Translations under genes and position numbers: made by a program
Notes under the pieces: model-generated
What the model was told of the DNA's origin: nothing
Database searches by the model: none
Seen by the model: only the letters and a program-made list of their open reading frames with translations
Shown here: positions 7,146 through 14,599 of the stretch, in pieces
Numbering within the stretch: position 1 is the stretch's first letter
How the letters are laid out: each line of letters begins with the position of its first letter
NCBI GenBank assembly: GCA_031413415.1
Contig: JANOET010000342.1
Span: 1-14,963 of the forward strand
DNA from: UBA668 sp031413415
GTDB lineage: Bacteria > Actinomycetota > Acidimicrobiia > Acidimicrobiales > Ilumatobacteraceae
Reading direction: 5' to 3'
DNA: 14,963 bases

Positions 7146-8984
7146 ATGCTTCCCTCCCAGATCCGCAACGTCGCCCTCGTCGCTCACGTCGACCACGGCA
7201 AGACCACTCTCGTCGACGCGCTGCTGCGCGCCACGGGCACTTTCGCCGCTCACCAGGCGGTGGTCGACCGAGTCATGGACTCGAACGACCAGGAACGCGA
7301 GCGTGGCATCACCATTCTCGCCAAGGCCGCGTCCATCCAGTGGAAGGACACGAAGATCAACCTGGTCGACACGCCTGGCCACGCCGACTTCGGTGGTGAG
7401 GTCGAGCGCGCGTTGACCATGGTCGACGGCGTCCTCCTGCTGGTCGACGCCGCGGAGGGTCCGCTGCCGCAGACCCGCTACGTGTTGCAGAAGGCCCTGG
7501 CTCGCGATCTGCCGGCCATCGTGATCATCAACAAGGTCGACCGCCACGACGCTCGTGCCGACGAGGTCCTCGACGAGGTGTACCAGCTGTTCATCGACCT
7601 CGATGCCGGCGACGAGCACATCGACTTCGAGATCATCTCGGCCGTCGCTCGTGAGGGTCGCGCGATGAGGGGCATCGGCATGCCCGAGCCCGACGCCGAT
7701 CTGTCGGCATTGCTCGACACCATCCTCGAGGCCATCCCGGCGCCCGTCGGCGATGTCGAGGCCTCGCTGCAGGCCATGGTCACACAGCTCGACGCGAGCG
7801 ACTACCTGGGCCGTCTGGCCATCGGCCGCGTCGTCAACGGCGTCCTGCGCCGCGGCGAGACCGTCGCCCTTCTCGAGGAGGAGTTCGGCGAGGGTCAGCC
7901 GCCGCTGAAGCGTCGACTCAGCCAGCTGATGTCGTTCCACGGCGTCAGCCGCGACGAGGTCGACGAGCTGTGCGCCGGAGACCTCTTCGTCATGGCCGGC
8001 TTCCCCGAAGTCGAGATCGGCGACACCATCGCCTCCATCGAGGACCCTGTGGCACTGCCTCGCCTGGTGGTCGACGAGCCGGTGCTGCGCATGACGTTCG
8101 GCGTCAACACCTCGCCGCTCGCCGGCAAGGACGGCAAGTTCCTCACCAGCCGCCACCTGGTGGACCGGCTCAACAAGGAACTGCTCGGCAACGTCAGTAT
8201 CAAGCTGTTCGAGACCGGTTCGCCCGATGTCATCGAAGTGGCGGGTCGTGGCGAGTTGCAGCTCGCGGTGCTCATCGAGAGCATGCGTCGCGAGGGCTAC
8301 GAGCTGCAGGTCAGCCGGCCCGAGGTCATCACCAAGGAAGTCAACGGCAAGCGCTTCGAGCCTCAGGAACGGGGCGTCTGCGACGTCCCCGACGAGCACG
8401 TCGGCACCGTCACGCAAGAGTTGGCGCCCCGCAAGGGCCGCATCACCGACCTGCGCGCCGGCGACGCCGGTCGCACCATCGTCACCTTCGAATGCCCCAG
8501 CCGTGGCCTCATCGGCTTCCGTTCGCTGCTGATGACCGCCACTCGCGGCACGGCGCTGTTGCACCAGCACCACCTGGGCTGGATGCCCTGGGCCGGCGAC
8601 ATGCCCGACAGTCGTGGTGGTGCCATGGTGGCCGACCGTCTCGGCGTCACCACGGCGTACGCGCTCGACAAGCTGCAGCTCAGCGGTGGCTTCTTCGTGA
8701 ACCCGCAGGAGCAGGTGTACGAGGGCATGGTCGTGGGCGAGTGTTCGCGTGAGGACGAGATGGTCGTCAACGTGGTGCGTGCCAAGGAGAAGAACAACAT
8801 CCGCACCCACAGCCACGACGATGCCGTGAAGCTGCCCGCACCGCGTATCCACACGCTCGAGACCGCGATCGAATGGATCACCGCCGACGAGCTGGTCGAA
8901 GTCACCCCGAAGGCCATTCGCGTCCGCAAGCGCCACCTGGCCCTCGAGGATCGCCGCAAGGCCAACAAGAAGGTCTCCGTCTGA
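7146..8984 (+). CDS. typA: Translational GTPase BipA/TypA
   Basis: BipA/TypA is an EF-G-like GTPase that binds the 70S ribosome and helps 50S assembly and stress adaptation. The 612-aa length is normal. GTPase motifs: AHVDHGKT (G1, residues 13-20), RGITI (53-57, switch I), DTPGH (G3, 75-79), NKVD (G4, 129-132) and the SAVAREG region as G5. Later landmarks are GRGELQLAVLIESMRREGYELQVSRPEVI (domain III), then CPSRGLIGFRSLLMTATRG and NNIRTH in the BipA-specific C-terminus, ending in a basic tail LEDRRKANKK. BipA usually reads GELHL; here Q replaces that histidine. The ATG at 7146 matches the family N-terminus. There is no good ribosome-binding site next to it, and the GAGG at 7100-7103 is too far away. 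Confidence 0.97.
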   Translation: MLPSQIRNVALVAHVDHGKTTLVDALLRATGTFAAHQAVVDRVMDSNDQERERGITILAKAASIQWKDTKINLVDTPGHADFGGEVERALTMVDGVLLLVDAAEGPLPQTRYVLQKALARDLPAIVIINKVDRHDARADEVLDEVYQLFIDLDAGDEHIDFEIISAVAREGRAMRGIGMPEPDADLSALLDTILEAIPAPVGDVEASLQAMVTQLDASDYLGRLAIGRVVNGVLRRGETVALLEEEFGEGQPPLKRRLSQLMSFHGVSRDEVDELCAGDLFVMAGFPEVEIGDTIASIEDPVALPRLVVDEPVLRMTFGVNTSPLAGKDGKFLTSRHLVDRLNKELLGNVSIKLFETGSPDVIEVAGRGELQLAVLIESMRREGYELQVSRPEVITKEVNGKRFEPQERGVCDVPDEHVGTVTQELAPRKGRITDLRAGDAGRTIVTFECPSRGLIGFRSLLMTATRGTALLHQHHLGWMPWAGDMPDSRGGAMVADRLGVTTAYALDKLQLSGGFFVNPQEQVYEGMVVGECSREDEMVVNVVRAKEKNNIRTHSHDDAVKLPAPRIHTLETAIEWITADELVEVTPKAIRVRKRHLALEDRRKANKKVSV

Positions 8985-8994
8985 CCAGACCCGG

Positions 8995-9060
8995 GTTCGT
9001 CCGCGCGAACTCAAGTTCCTGGTGAACGCGGCGCGAACTCAGGTTCCTCGGAACTCGTTC
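8995..9060. repeat. Cluster of GAAC/GTTC inverted motifs with an 18-bp direct repeat
   Basis: Eight GAAC or GTTC tetramers fall within 66 bp (8995, 9007, 9015, 9024, 9035, 9043, 9051, 9057). An 18-bp stretch at 9003-9020 (GCGCGAACTCAAGTTCCT) recurs at 9031-9048 with one mismatch, 28 bp later. Several alternative short hairpins are possible, such as GAACT-CA-AGTTC at 9007-9018. It fills the convergent gap between bipA and comB and covers the comB stop codon at 9039. It may act as a bidirectional terminator without a U-tract, or be a local duplication. Confidence 0.6.
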
Positions 9061-9821
9061 GCGACCAGTCGGCACACCATCGGGCTGACGTCGTGGGCCG
9101 CCGATGTGGCCACGTCGTCCTCCCAGCCGCGCTCGATCAGCTCGCGCCCGGATGCGCAACTGCTGATCGCGCCGTACAGGCGCGGCCGTGCACCCACGAA
9201 CGCCGCCCGCGCCGCAGCGGCTTCCGGTGAGCACCGCGGATGCGACACGGATGCCGAGGGATCGAGCGCCGCGAGCACGGCTCCTGCGCCGAGCAGGTCC
9301 TCCACCGCGGGTCGCAGCGAACCTCCGTCGACCCCCCACCGCTCACCGGCCGCGATGACGCCGATGGCGCCGCCCTCCGCGAGCCGACGCGCCGCACCGG
9401 CGGTGGCAGTCGCATTGCGGATGCAGCCAGCGAGGACGTGCGTGGCGCCCAGATCGCGTGCCATGAATGCCAGCGTCGACCCGTTCGGTGACGGCAGCAC
9501 CAACCGGGTGTCGGCCGGGACCGTGAGCAGGTCGGTGGGTGACAACGACAGTGCACCGTCCTCTCGCCGCCCAGCCAGCTGCGCGTCGTTGGCCACGGCG
9601 TAGGCCGCGGCGCCGTCGTCGTCCCACCGGTACGGCAACACGGCGGCGTCCGATTCGAGTGCGCAGCACACTGCAGTGGTGAAGCGCAGCACGTCGACGA
9701 TGACCACGACCGCGCAGTAGGGGGCCAGCGAGCGGAGGCCCTCCGCTCCCCAGTCGAAGCGGTATTCCTCGCCGTCCTGTGTACAGAACTCGGGCGCATG
9801 AGCGCAGTGGAGAACTACCAC
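9039..9821 (-). CDS. ComB-like 2-phosphosulfolactate phosphatase family protein
   Basis: The family was defined by archaeal ComB, a Mg-dependent phosphatase that makes sulfolactate from 2-phosphosulfolactate in coenzyme M synthesis. Bacterial members occur where coenzyme M is not expected and their substrate is unsettled. The 260-aa protein carries YRFDWGAEG (20-28), VDVLRFTTAV (42-51), LPSPNGS (109-115), AGERW (158-162) and EDLLGAGAV (174-182), a full set of family landmarks. The chosen GTG at 9821 overlaps the nitroreductase stop by 7 bp (GTGGTAG), and about 19 residues precede the conserved strand, as in relatives. No in-frame ATG is available close by. An ATG at 9799 is in another frame. 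It converges on bipA. The family call is firm; the in vivo reaction is inferred. Confidence 0.88.
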   Translation of the reverse strand: MVVLHCAHAPEFCTQDGEEYRFDWGAEGLRSLAPYCAVVVIVDVLRFTTAVCCALESDAAVLPYRWDDDGAAAYAVANDAQLAGRREDGALSLSPTDLLTVPADTRLVLPSPNGSTLAFMARDLGATHVLAGCIRNATATAGAARRLAEGGAIGVIAAGERWGVDGGSLRPAVEDLLGAGAVLAALDPSASVSHPRCSPEAAAARAAFVGARPRLYGAISSCASGRELIERGWEDDVATSAAHDVSPMVCRLVANEFRGT

Positions 9822-10462
9822 TGGTCCCAGTGCATGATCGGCTCGAGTGGCAGGCGAGCTGCCGGCTTGAAGTCGGTGCCGATGGTGTACGCGATGGGGA
9901 ACAGGCCGGCCTGGGTGAAGCCGTCGGGAATGCCGAGCAGCTCGGCGGCTTCGGCGTCGCCGCCGTTCATCAGGTGGATGGTGGTCCACGCGGTGCCCAG
10001 GCCGCGCTCGCGGGCGGCGAGCATGAAGCTCCACACGGCCGGCAGCAGCGAGCCCCAGGTCGATGCGCCGGCGAACGCCGGCACGCGGTCGAGGTTGCCC
10101 TCGATGCACGGGATCATCATCACCGGCACACGGTGGAAGTGTTCGGTGAGGTAGTCGGCCGATGACAGCACGCGGGCCTGCTGCTCGACGCGCGGGTCGT
10201 CGGTGGGCATCGGGTTCGCGGCACCCAACTGTCGGTACACCGCGAAGTTGCGGGCGTAGATGTCGGCGAGGGCCTTCTTCTTGGCCGCGTCGGTGACGAA
10301 GATCCACTGCCAACCCTGCTTGTTGCTGCCGGTGGGTGCCTGCACCGCGAGTTCGAGGCACTCCTGGACGACCTCACGCTCCACCGGACGGTCGAAGTCG
10401 AGCCGCTTGCGGACGGCTCGGGTGGTGGACAGCACTTCGTCGGCAGAGAGATTCAAACGCAT
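9815..10462 (-). CDS. Nitroreductase family protein
   Basis: This 215-aa protein has the FMN-dependent nitroreductase fold. Members are homodimers that use NAD(P)H to reduce nitroaromatics, quinones, enones or halogenated compounds. Typical features are TRAVRKRLDFDRPV (14-27; the first arginines bind FMN phosphate), QAPTGSNKQGWQW (41-53), an internal helix PAVWSFMLAARERGLGTAW (141-159) with the FMN-contact GLGT, and IPDGFTQAGLFPIAY (178-192). The ATG at 10462 begins the conserved N-terminus. No strong ribosome-binding site is seen. Its last codons overlap the start of comB, so the two are translationally coupled and probably serve one process, which I cannot name. It is divergent from the crotonase at 10568 across 105 bp that should hold both promoters. 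Confidence 0.92.
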   Translation of the reverse strand: MRLNLSADEVLSTTRAVRKRLDFDRPVEREVVQECLELAVQAPTGSNKQGWQWIFVTDAAKKKALADIYARNFAVYRQLGAANPMPTDDPRVEQQARVLSSADYLTEHFHRVPVMMIPCIEGNLDRVPAFAGASTWGSLLPAVWSFMLAARERGLGTAWTTIHLMNGGDAEAAELLGIPDGFTQAGLFPIAYTIGTDFKPAARLPLEPIMHWDQW

Positions 10463-10567
10463 CCGTGCAGTGTGTCACGACCTTCGTGCCGACTCGCCAC
10501 GGAGGCGGCGAGGACGGTGAGGGACACGCTGCGAGCCGAGCAGCGATGACCTGACAAACTTCCGGCC

Positions 10568-11401
10568 ATGTCCGAGGATCGCGTCACCATCACCATCACC
10601 GACGGCATCGCCGATGTGCGCATGACCCGCACCGACAAGCGCAACGCGCTCGACAACGCCATGTTCAGCTCGCTGGCCGAGGCCGGCGAGCGGCTGAAGC
10701 ACGAGCCCGGTGTCCGGGTCGTCGTGCTCAGTGGTGACGGTGCGTCGTTCTGCGCCGGTCTCGATCTGGGCACCATGACCCAGCTGGCCGGTGCTGGTGG
10801 CGCCAATGGAGCCGAGGGGGGCGAGCGCCCATCGGGAAACCCAGGCGAGATGAAGGAAGGCCGCATCACCCATCTCGGCCAGCAGGTGTGCTGGGTGTGG
10901 CAGGAGATCCCGGTGCCGGTCATCGCCGCCGTCCACGGTCACGCATTGGGCGGGGGCATCCAGCTCGCACTCGGTGCCGACATCCGCATCGTCCACCCCG
11001 ACACGCAGATGAGTGTGCGCGAAGTGTTCTGGGGTCTCGTGCCCGACATGACCGGCACGTTCTTCCTGTCGCAGCTCGTGGGTGCCGATGTCGCCAAGGA
11101 GCTCGTGTTCACCGCTCGAATCTTCGACGGTCGTGAGGCGAAGCAGTTGGGCCTCGCCACCAAGCTCAGCGACACCCCGTACGACGACGCGATGGCCCTG
11201 GCTCGAGAGATCGCCGGTCGTAGCCCCGACGCCGTACGCGCCGCGAAGCAGTTGATGAACGGGCTGTTCAACGAGGGAGCCGGAGAGCAGTTCGCGGCTG
11301 AACGTGCCGGCATCGGTTCGCTCATCGGCCGCCCGAACCAGAAGGAGTCGGTGATGTCGTACTTCGAGAAGCGCCCACCCAACTTCATCGATGCGAACTG
11401 A
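10568..11401 (+). CDS. Crotonase/enoyl-CoA hydratase family protein
   Basis: This 277-aa protein has the crotonase fold, which stabilises acyl-CoA enolates. Substrate-binding and oxyanion-hole segments are KRNALDNAMF (24-33), FCAGLDLG (61-68) and HGHALGGGIQLALGADIRI (123-141). The active-site strand reads VREVFWGLVPDM (150-161). Hydratases carry two catalytic glutamates. Here the first is Q132, while E152 is kept and D160 is added. The latter two match positions used by dienoyl-CoA isomerases, so simple hydratase activity is uncertain. An inserted glycine-rich loop lies near 74-95. The ATG at 10568 lacks a ribosome-binding site and may be read from a short leader. The stop is 7 bp before the methyltransferase start, so the two form an operon. 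It is divergent from the nitroreductase. Confidence 0.92.
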   Translation: MSEDRVTITITDGIADVRMTRTDKRNALDNAMFSSLAEAGERLKHEPGVRVVVLSGDGASFCAGLDLGTMTQLAGAGGANGAEGGERPSGNPGEMKEGRITHLGQQVCWVWQEIPVPVIAAVHGHALGGGIQLALGADIRIVHPDTQMSVREVFWGLVPDMTGTFFLSQLVGADVAKELVFTARIFDGREAKQLGLATKLSDTPYDDAMALAREIAGRSPDAVRAAKQLMNGLFNEGAGEQFAAERAGIGSLIGRPNQKESVMSYFEKRPPNFIDAN

Positions 11402-11408
11402 GGCCGCC

Positions 11409-12500
11409 ATGTCCGACACCGCCGACACCCGCCAGGTCGATCCCGACAAGTTGAAGATGTACTCGTTTCAGGTGTTCACCAAGCTGGAGGGTGCGGTCAC
11501 CGCAGGGATGATCCACCTCGGGGACCAGCTCGGGCTGTACGCGGCGATGCGCCGCGCCGGTCGACCGCTGTCCACCACCGAACTCGCTGCCGCGACCGAC
11601 ACCATCGAGCGGTGGGTGCGCGAGTGGGCGTTCAACCAGGCGGCGGCGAGAATGATCGACGCGCACTCCGACGGCACGTTCTCGCTGTCGCCCGAGGCGG
11701 CCATCGTGTTGGCCGACCACGAGCACCCTGCGTTCGGCATGGGCATGTTCCACCGGCTGCCCCAGACCATGAAGGCGCTCGAGCACGTGCGCGACAGCTT
11801 CCGCACGGGCGTGGGTCACGACTACGACAGTCACGGTCCCGAAGGCGCGGTCGGCATCGAGCGCAGCTTCGAGCCGTGGAACCGAGCGTTCCTCGTACCG
11901 ATCGTGCTGCCGGCGCTCGACGGCGTGGTCGACAAGTTGAACGCCGGTGCTGCGGTTGCCGACGTGGGCTGCGGCGCTGGCAGTGCCGTGCTGTTGATGG
12001 CACACACGTTCGCGAACAGCACCTTCACGGGCTACGACATCAGCCAGTTCGCGCTCGAGCGGGCGAGGACGAAGCTCGATGAGAGCGGTCTGGCGAACGC
12101 GTCGTTCCACGACCCGCGCAGCCGGGGGTTGCCCGAGGACGGCTCGCTGGATCTGGTGTGCACGTTCGACTGCATCCACGACATGGCACACCCACAGCAG
12201 GTCATCGAGGCCATTCGGGCGTCGCTCAAGTCTGATGGCACCTGGCTGCTCGTGGACATCAAGGCGCTCGACACGTTCGAGGAGAACGCGCGCAAGAACC
12301 CGATGGCGTCGCTCATGTACGGGATCAGTGTCCTGTCGTGCATGTCGTCTGCGCTCAGCGAGCCCGGTGGACTCGGCCTGGGCACACTCGGCCTGTCCGA
12401 GAACCGTGCACGCGAGATGGCCGAGGCCGCGGGCTTCACTCGCTTCCGCAAGCTCGACGTCGACCACAGCGTCAACGCCTTCTACGAAGTCCGCCCCTGA
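11409..12500 (+). CDS. Class I SAM-dependent methyltransferase with N-terminal winged helix
   Basis: This 363-aa protein has two parts. Residues ~10-105 form a helical/winged-helix domain (EGAVTAGMIHLGDQLGLYAA, then LSTTELAAATDT) of the kind that dimerises methyltransferases such as mycobacterial Rv2258c; DNA binding is not implied. Residues ~170-363 are a Rossmann methyltransferase: motif I VADVGCGAGS (183-192), the acidic end of strand 2 at GYD (208-210), CTFDCIHDMAHP (251-262), WLLVDIKA (279-286). The ATG at 11409 has GAGG five bases upstream, overlapping the crotonase stop. An ATG at 11391 would overlap that gene. Pairing with a crotonase suggests a shared acyl or aromatic substrate, but the methyl acceptor is unknown. 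A 57-bp palindrome follows the stop by 18 bp and may end the transcript. Confidence 0.9.
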   Translation: MSDTADTRQVDPDKLKMYSFQVFTKLEGAVTAGMIHLGDQLGLYAAMRRAGRPLSTTELAAATDTIERWVREWAFNQAAARMIDAHSDGTFSLSPEAAIVLADHEHPAFGMGMFHRLPQTMKALEHVRDSFRTGVGHDYDSHGPEGAVGIERSFEPWNRAFLVPIVLPALDGVVDKLNAGAAVADVGCGAGSAVLLMAHTFANSTFTGYDISQFALERARTKLDESGLANASFHDPRSRGLPEDGSLDLVCTFDCIHDMAHPQQVIEAIRASLKSDGTWLLVDIKALDTFEENARKNPMASLMYGISVLSCMSSALSEPGGLGLGTLGLSENRAREMAEAAGFTRFRKLDVDHSVNAFYEVRP

Positions 12501-12518
12501 CCAGTCCGCTGCGCTCAC

Positions 12519-12575
12519 CCCGAACTGGGCAGGTGAAAACGACGCTGGCTGTCGTTTTGGCATGCCCAGTTCCGG
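12519..12575. repeat. 57-bp imperfect palindrome, possible terminator or dispersed repeat
   Basis: Two nested inverted repeats share one centre. The outer arms are GAACTGGGCA (12522-12531) and TGCCCAGTTC (12563-12572). The inner arms are AAAACGAC (12536-12543) and GTCGTTTT (12551-12558), with a 7-nt loop GCTGGCT. The four bases between inner and outer arms pair only partly, and two more G-C pairs extend the foot. It lies 18 bp after the methyltransferase stop. The A-tract/T-tract inner stem would suit a bidirectional terminator; the length and perfect outer arms also suit a REP-like or MITE-like dispersed repeat. Confidence 0.75.
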
Positions 12576-12745
12576 CAGTCGGGCCTCAGCGATACAGAGC
12601 TGCGGCTAGGCGCTACCTGCTGTCGACCGTCGGAGAGCGCGCAACGACGGCCTACTCGACCGGCGGTGGTGGTGGGCTCGTTGTTGGGCGGGCTGGGCCG
12701 AGTGAAGCCGAGGAAAGCTCTCGCTCGACGTGGGAGGATGCAGTT

Positions 12746-13414
12746 GTGGAAGGTCGGGAGACTCTGCATGGTGGCGTCGCCAACGCTGGCGAAGTCATGC
12801 GTGTGGAGGACCACGTTCTGCGTCCCTCCAATCAGCATTCGTCGTCGATCCATCGGATGCTCGCAGCCTTGGCCGAGGCGGGGTTCGCCGGCGCGTCCGT
12901 TCCGGTCGGTATTGATCCGGACGGCCGTGAGCGTCTCGTGTTCATCCCTGGTGACGTCGCGATTCCCCCGTATCCAGCGTGGGTTCAGAGCGATACTGTG
13001 CTCGGCTCGGTCACGCGTTTGATTCGGCACATGCACGACGCGTCGACGGCCGCGGCGGTCGGCGAGAATGCGACATGGAGCCAGGAGATGTCCGATCCCG
13101 TCGGTGGCGACGTGTTCTGCCACAACGACGTGTGCTTGGAGAACGTCGTGTTCCGTGACGGCGTGGCGGTCGGGTTGTTGGATTTCGACTTCGCTGCTCC
13201 TGGCCGACGCGAGTTCGATCTGGCGTCGTTCGCTCGGATGTGCGTCCCGATCGACGACGACGAAAACGCAGCTCGGCTCGGGTGGACTCGGGCTGATCGC
13301 CCCGCACGACTCCGGCTCGTGTGCGACGAGTACGGGCTCGACAAAGAGGGCCGTGCTCGGCTGCTCGACTGCTTGGCGGAAACGCTCGTTGACTTCGAAC
13401 TTGCGCTGCAGTGA
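12746..13414 (+). CDS. Aminoglycoside phosphotransferase-fold (APH family) protein
   Basis: This 222-aa protein belongs to the APH/choline-kinase-like superfamily. The catalytic loop is HNDVCLEN at 126-133 (H-x-D...N) and the metal-binding DFD is at 146-148 in GLLDFDFAAPGRREFDLASF. The N-lobe is short: it opens LHGGVANAGEVMRVEDHVLR and has no obvious ATP-binding lysine motif, as in a common actinobacterial subgroup. Actual antibiotic phosphorylation is not supported; the substrate is unknown. The GTG at 12746 has a strong GGGAGGA ribosome-binding site at 12732-12738, seven bases upstream. The frame is open far upstream (to 12338), but that part overlaps the methyltransferase and is not conserved. 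Codons look slightly less GC-rich than in its neighbours, and it follows a palindrome and ~170 bp of unassigned DNA, so later acquisition is possible. Confidence 0.85.
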   Translation: MEGRETLHGGVANAGEVMRVEDHVLRPSNQHSSSIHRMLAALAEAGFAGASVPVGIDPDGRERLVFIPGDVAIPPYPAWVQSDTVLGSVTRLIRHMHDASTAAAVGENATWSQEMSDPVGGDVFCHNDVCLENVVFRDGVAVGLLDFDFAAPGRREFDLASFARMCVPIDDDENAARLGWTRADRPARLRLVCDEYGLDKEGRARLLDCLAETLVDFELALQ

Positions 13415-13468
13415 CCGAAGCCGGCCCCGACGTCTCGGCAGGCCAGCGCTGACGCGTCGCAACTGTGG

Positions 13469-14518
13469 TCAGGACTGGTCGATGACTTCGATGCGGCGTT
13501 CGGCGAACTTCCACGCACCGTGCTCTCGCACGTAGCGGTCGTGGTACACGCCGACGAACGAGCCGGGCCCTCCCCTGACCTTCTTGAACTGCTCGACGAT
13601 GGCGACGCGACCCGACGCGGTGCCGTTGGCCTCGTCGACCTCGAACACAGCGTTCGGCGCACTCTGCACCAGCCACGCATAGTTCTTCATCAGCTTCTCG
13701 AACGCGGCGACGATGGCCTCGCGCCCCTCGATGGGCTTGCCGAGCTGCCACACGCCGTCGGCGGCCCAGACCTCGCCGAAGGCCGCGGTGTCCTTGCGCA
13801 ACACCGCGTCGCAGTAGCGCGCGATGAGTTGGCGAAGGGCGATGTCGGTGGCCGGCGCGGCCACGGCGATTTCGACGCGCGGCGACGCGGATTCTCGCAA
13901 CGAGTCGGGCTCCAGCCCGACCTCCCATGCGGCGATGGTGCGCACGTGCTCGATGAGCTGATCGCGCGTCATCATCCCGTCGTGGGCGGCGAACTGCACC
14001 GCGAGTCCGTCGACCATTGCGGTGATGCGCATCGCCGCCGCGGCTGGGTTGCTGCACACGAACTCGGCACGCTCGACACCCTTGGTGATGACACGCTCGA
14101 GTAGTTCGGCTGACTGCTCGTCGAGCTCTTGGCTGATCTTGCGCATCATCGGGTTTCGCAGTGCCTCGCCCCAGCCGTCGATCCAGAGCATCCACTCCAT
14201 GTCGTTGCTGCCCTCGGGCACGTAGTTCTGCACGACGCGATCGAGCTGGCCGACCGATGACGGTGCGGCCTCGACCTCGGCCTCCATCTCGGCGACGTCC
14301 TTGCGGGCGTAGTGGGCGAACGCCTCGGCCAGCAGCTGTTCCTTCGAGTCGAAGTGATAGTGGATGAGGCTGCTCGACACGCCGAGCTTCTTCGCCACGT
14401 CGGCGATTCGGGTGGCGGCGAAGCCGCGTTCGATGACCACCTGACAGGTGACCTCGAGGATCTCGGCACGGCGCTCGGCAACGGTGGGCTTCTTCACTTC
14501 CGCGCACGATACCGGCAC
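13469..14518 (-). CDS. TetR-family regulator fused to a SnoaL/NTF2-like domain
   Basis: This 349-aa protein joins two modules. Residues 12-60 are a TetR DNA-binding domain (AERRAEILEVTCQVVIERGF; helix-turn-helix TRIADVAKKLGVSSSLIHYHF). Residues ~80-205 are a BetI-like ligand/dimer domain (WIDGWGEALRNPMMRKISQ). After a linker near 205-222, residues ~225-345 match the SnoaL-like/NTF2 cone fold: LRQLIARYCDAVLRKDTAAFGEVWAADGVW, IEGREAIVAAF, then YHDRYVREHGAWKFAERRI. Ordinary TetR proteins are ~190-220 aa, so the extra domain is a real fusion in one unbroken frame. It could be a second ligand sensor or a small-molecule-modifying domain. The GTG at 14518 is used; a GTG at 14497 (MKKPTVAERR) is an equally good start. 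It is divergent from the SDR, a likely target, and convergent with the APH gene. Confidence 0.92.
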   Translation of the reverse strand: MPVSCAEVKKPTVAERRAEILEVTCQVVIERGFAATRIADVAKKLGVSSSLIHYHFDSKEQLLAEAFAHYARKDVAEMEAEVEAAPSSVGQLDRVVQNYVPEGSNDMEWMLWIDGWGEALRNPMMRKISQELDEQSAELLERVITKGVERAEFVCSNPAAAAMRITAMVDGLAVQFAAHDGMMTRDQLIEHVRTIAAWEVGLEPDSLRESASPRVEIAVAAPATDIALRQLIARYCDAVLRKDTAAFGEVWAADGVWQLGKPIEGREAIVAAFEKLMKNYAWLVQSAPNAVFEVDEANGTASGRVAIVEQFKKVRGGPGSFVGVYHDRYVREHGAWKFAERRIEVIDQS

Positions 14519-14539
14519 GGCGATCTAGCGTGCGGACAT

Positions 14540-14599
14540 ATGGATTCGAACGAGACCGAGCAGAAGGCCGCGACACTGAGTCCGTGGGCGTACGCGTGA
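14540..14599 (+). CDS. Possible 19-aa leader ORF before the SDR
   Basis: The ATG at 14540 opens a 19-codon frame (MDSNETEQKAATLSPWAYA) whose TGA overlaps the GTG start of the SDR in a GTGA junction. It has no clear ribosome-binding site. It may be a coupled leader peptide or chance. I know no homologue. Confidence 0.25.
   Translation: MDSNETEQKAATLSPWAYA

Noticed and set aside
7122..9014. A 630-codon open frame on the minus strand
   Set aside because: It lies exactly antisense to BipA, whose domains are fully recognisable; the antisense protein has no family features and arises from high-GC codon use.
11385..12563. A 392-codon minus-strand frame
   Set aside because: It is antisense to the methyltransferase, which has clear SAM motifs.
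12576..12745. A tRNA-like or attC-like fold before the APH gene
   Set aside because: Only short, imperfect stems such as CCGTCG/CGACGG could be found; no acceptor stem, anticodon arm or integron core site is present.
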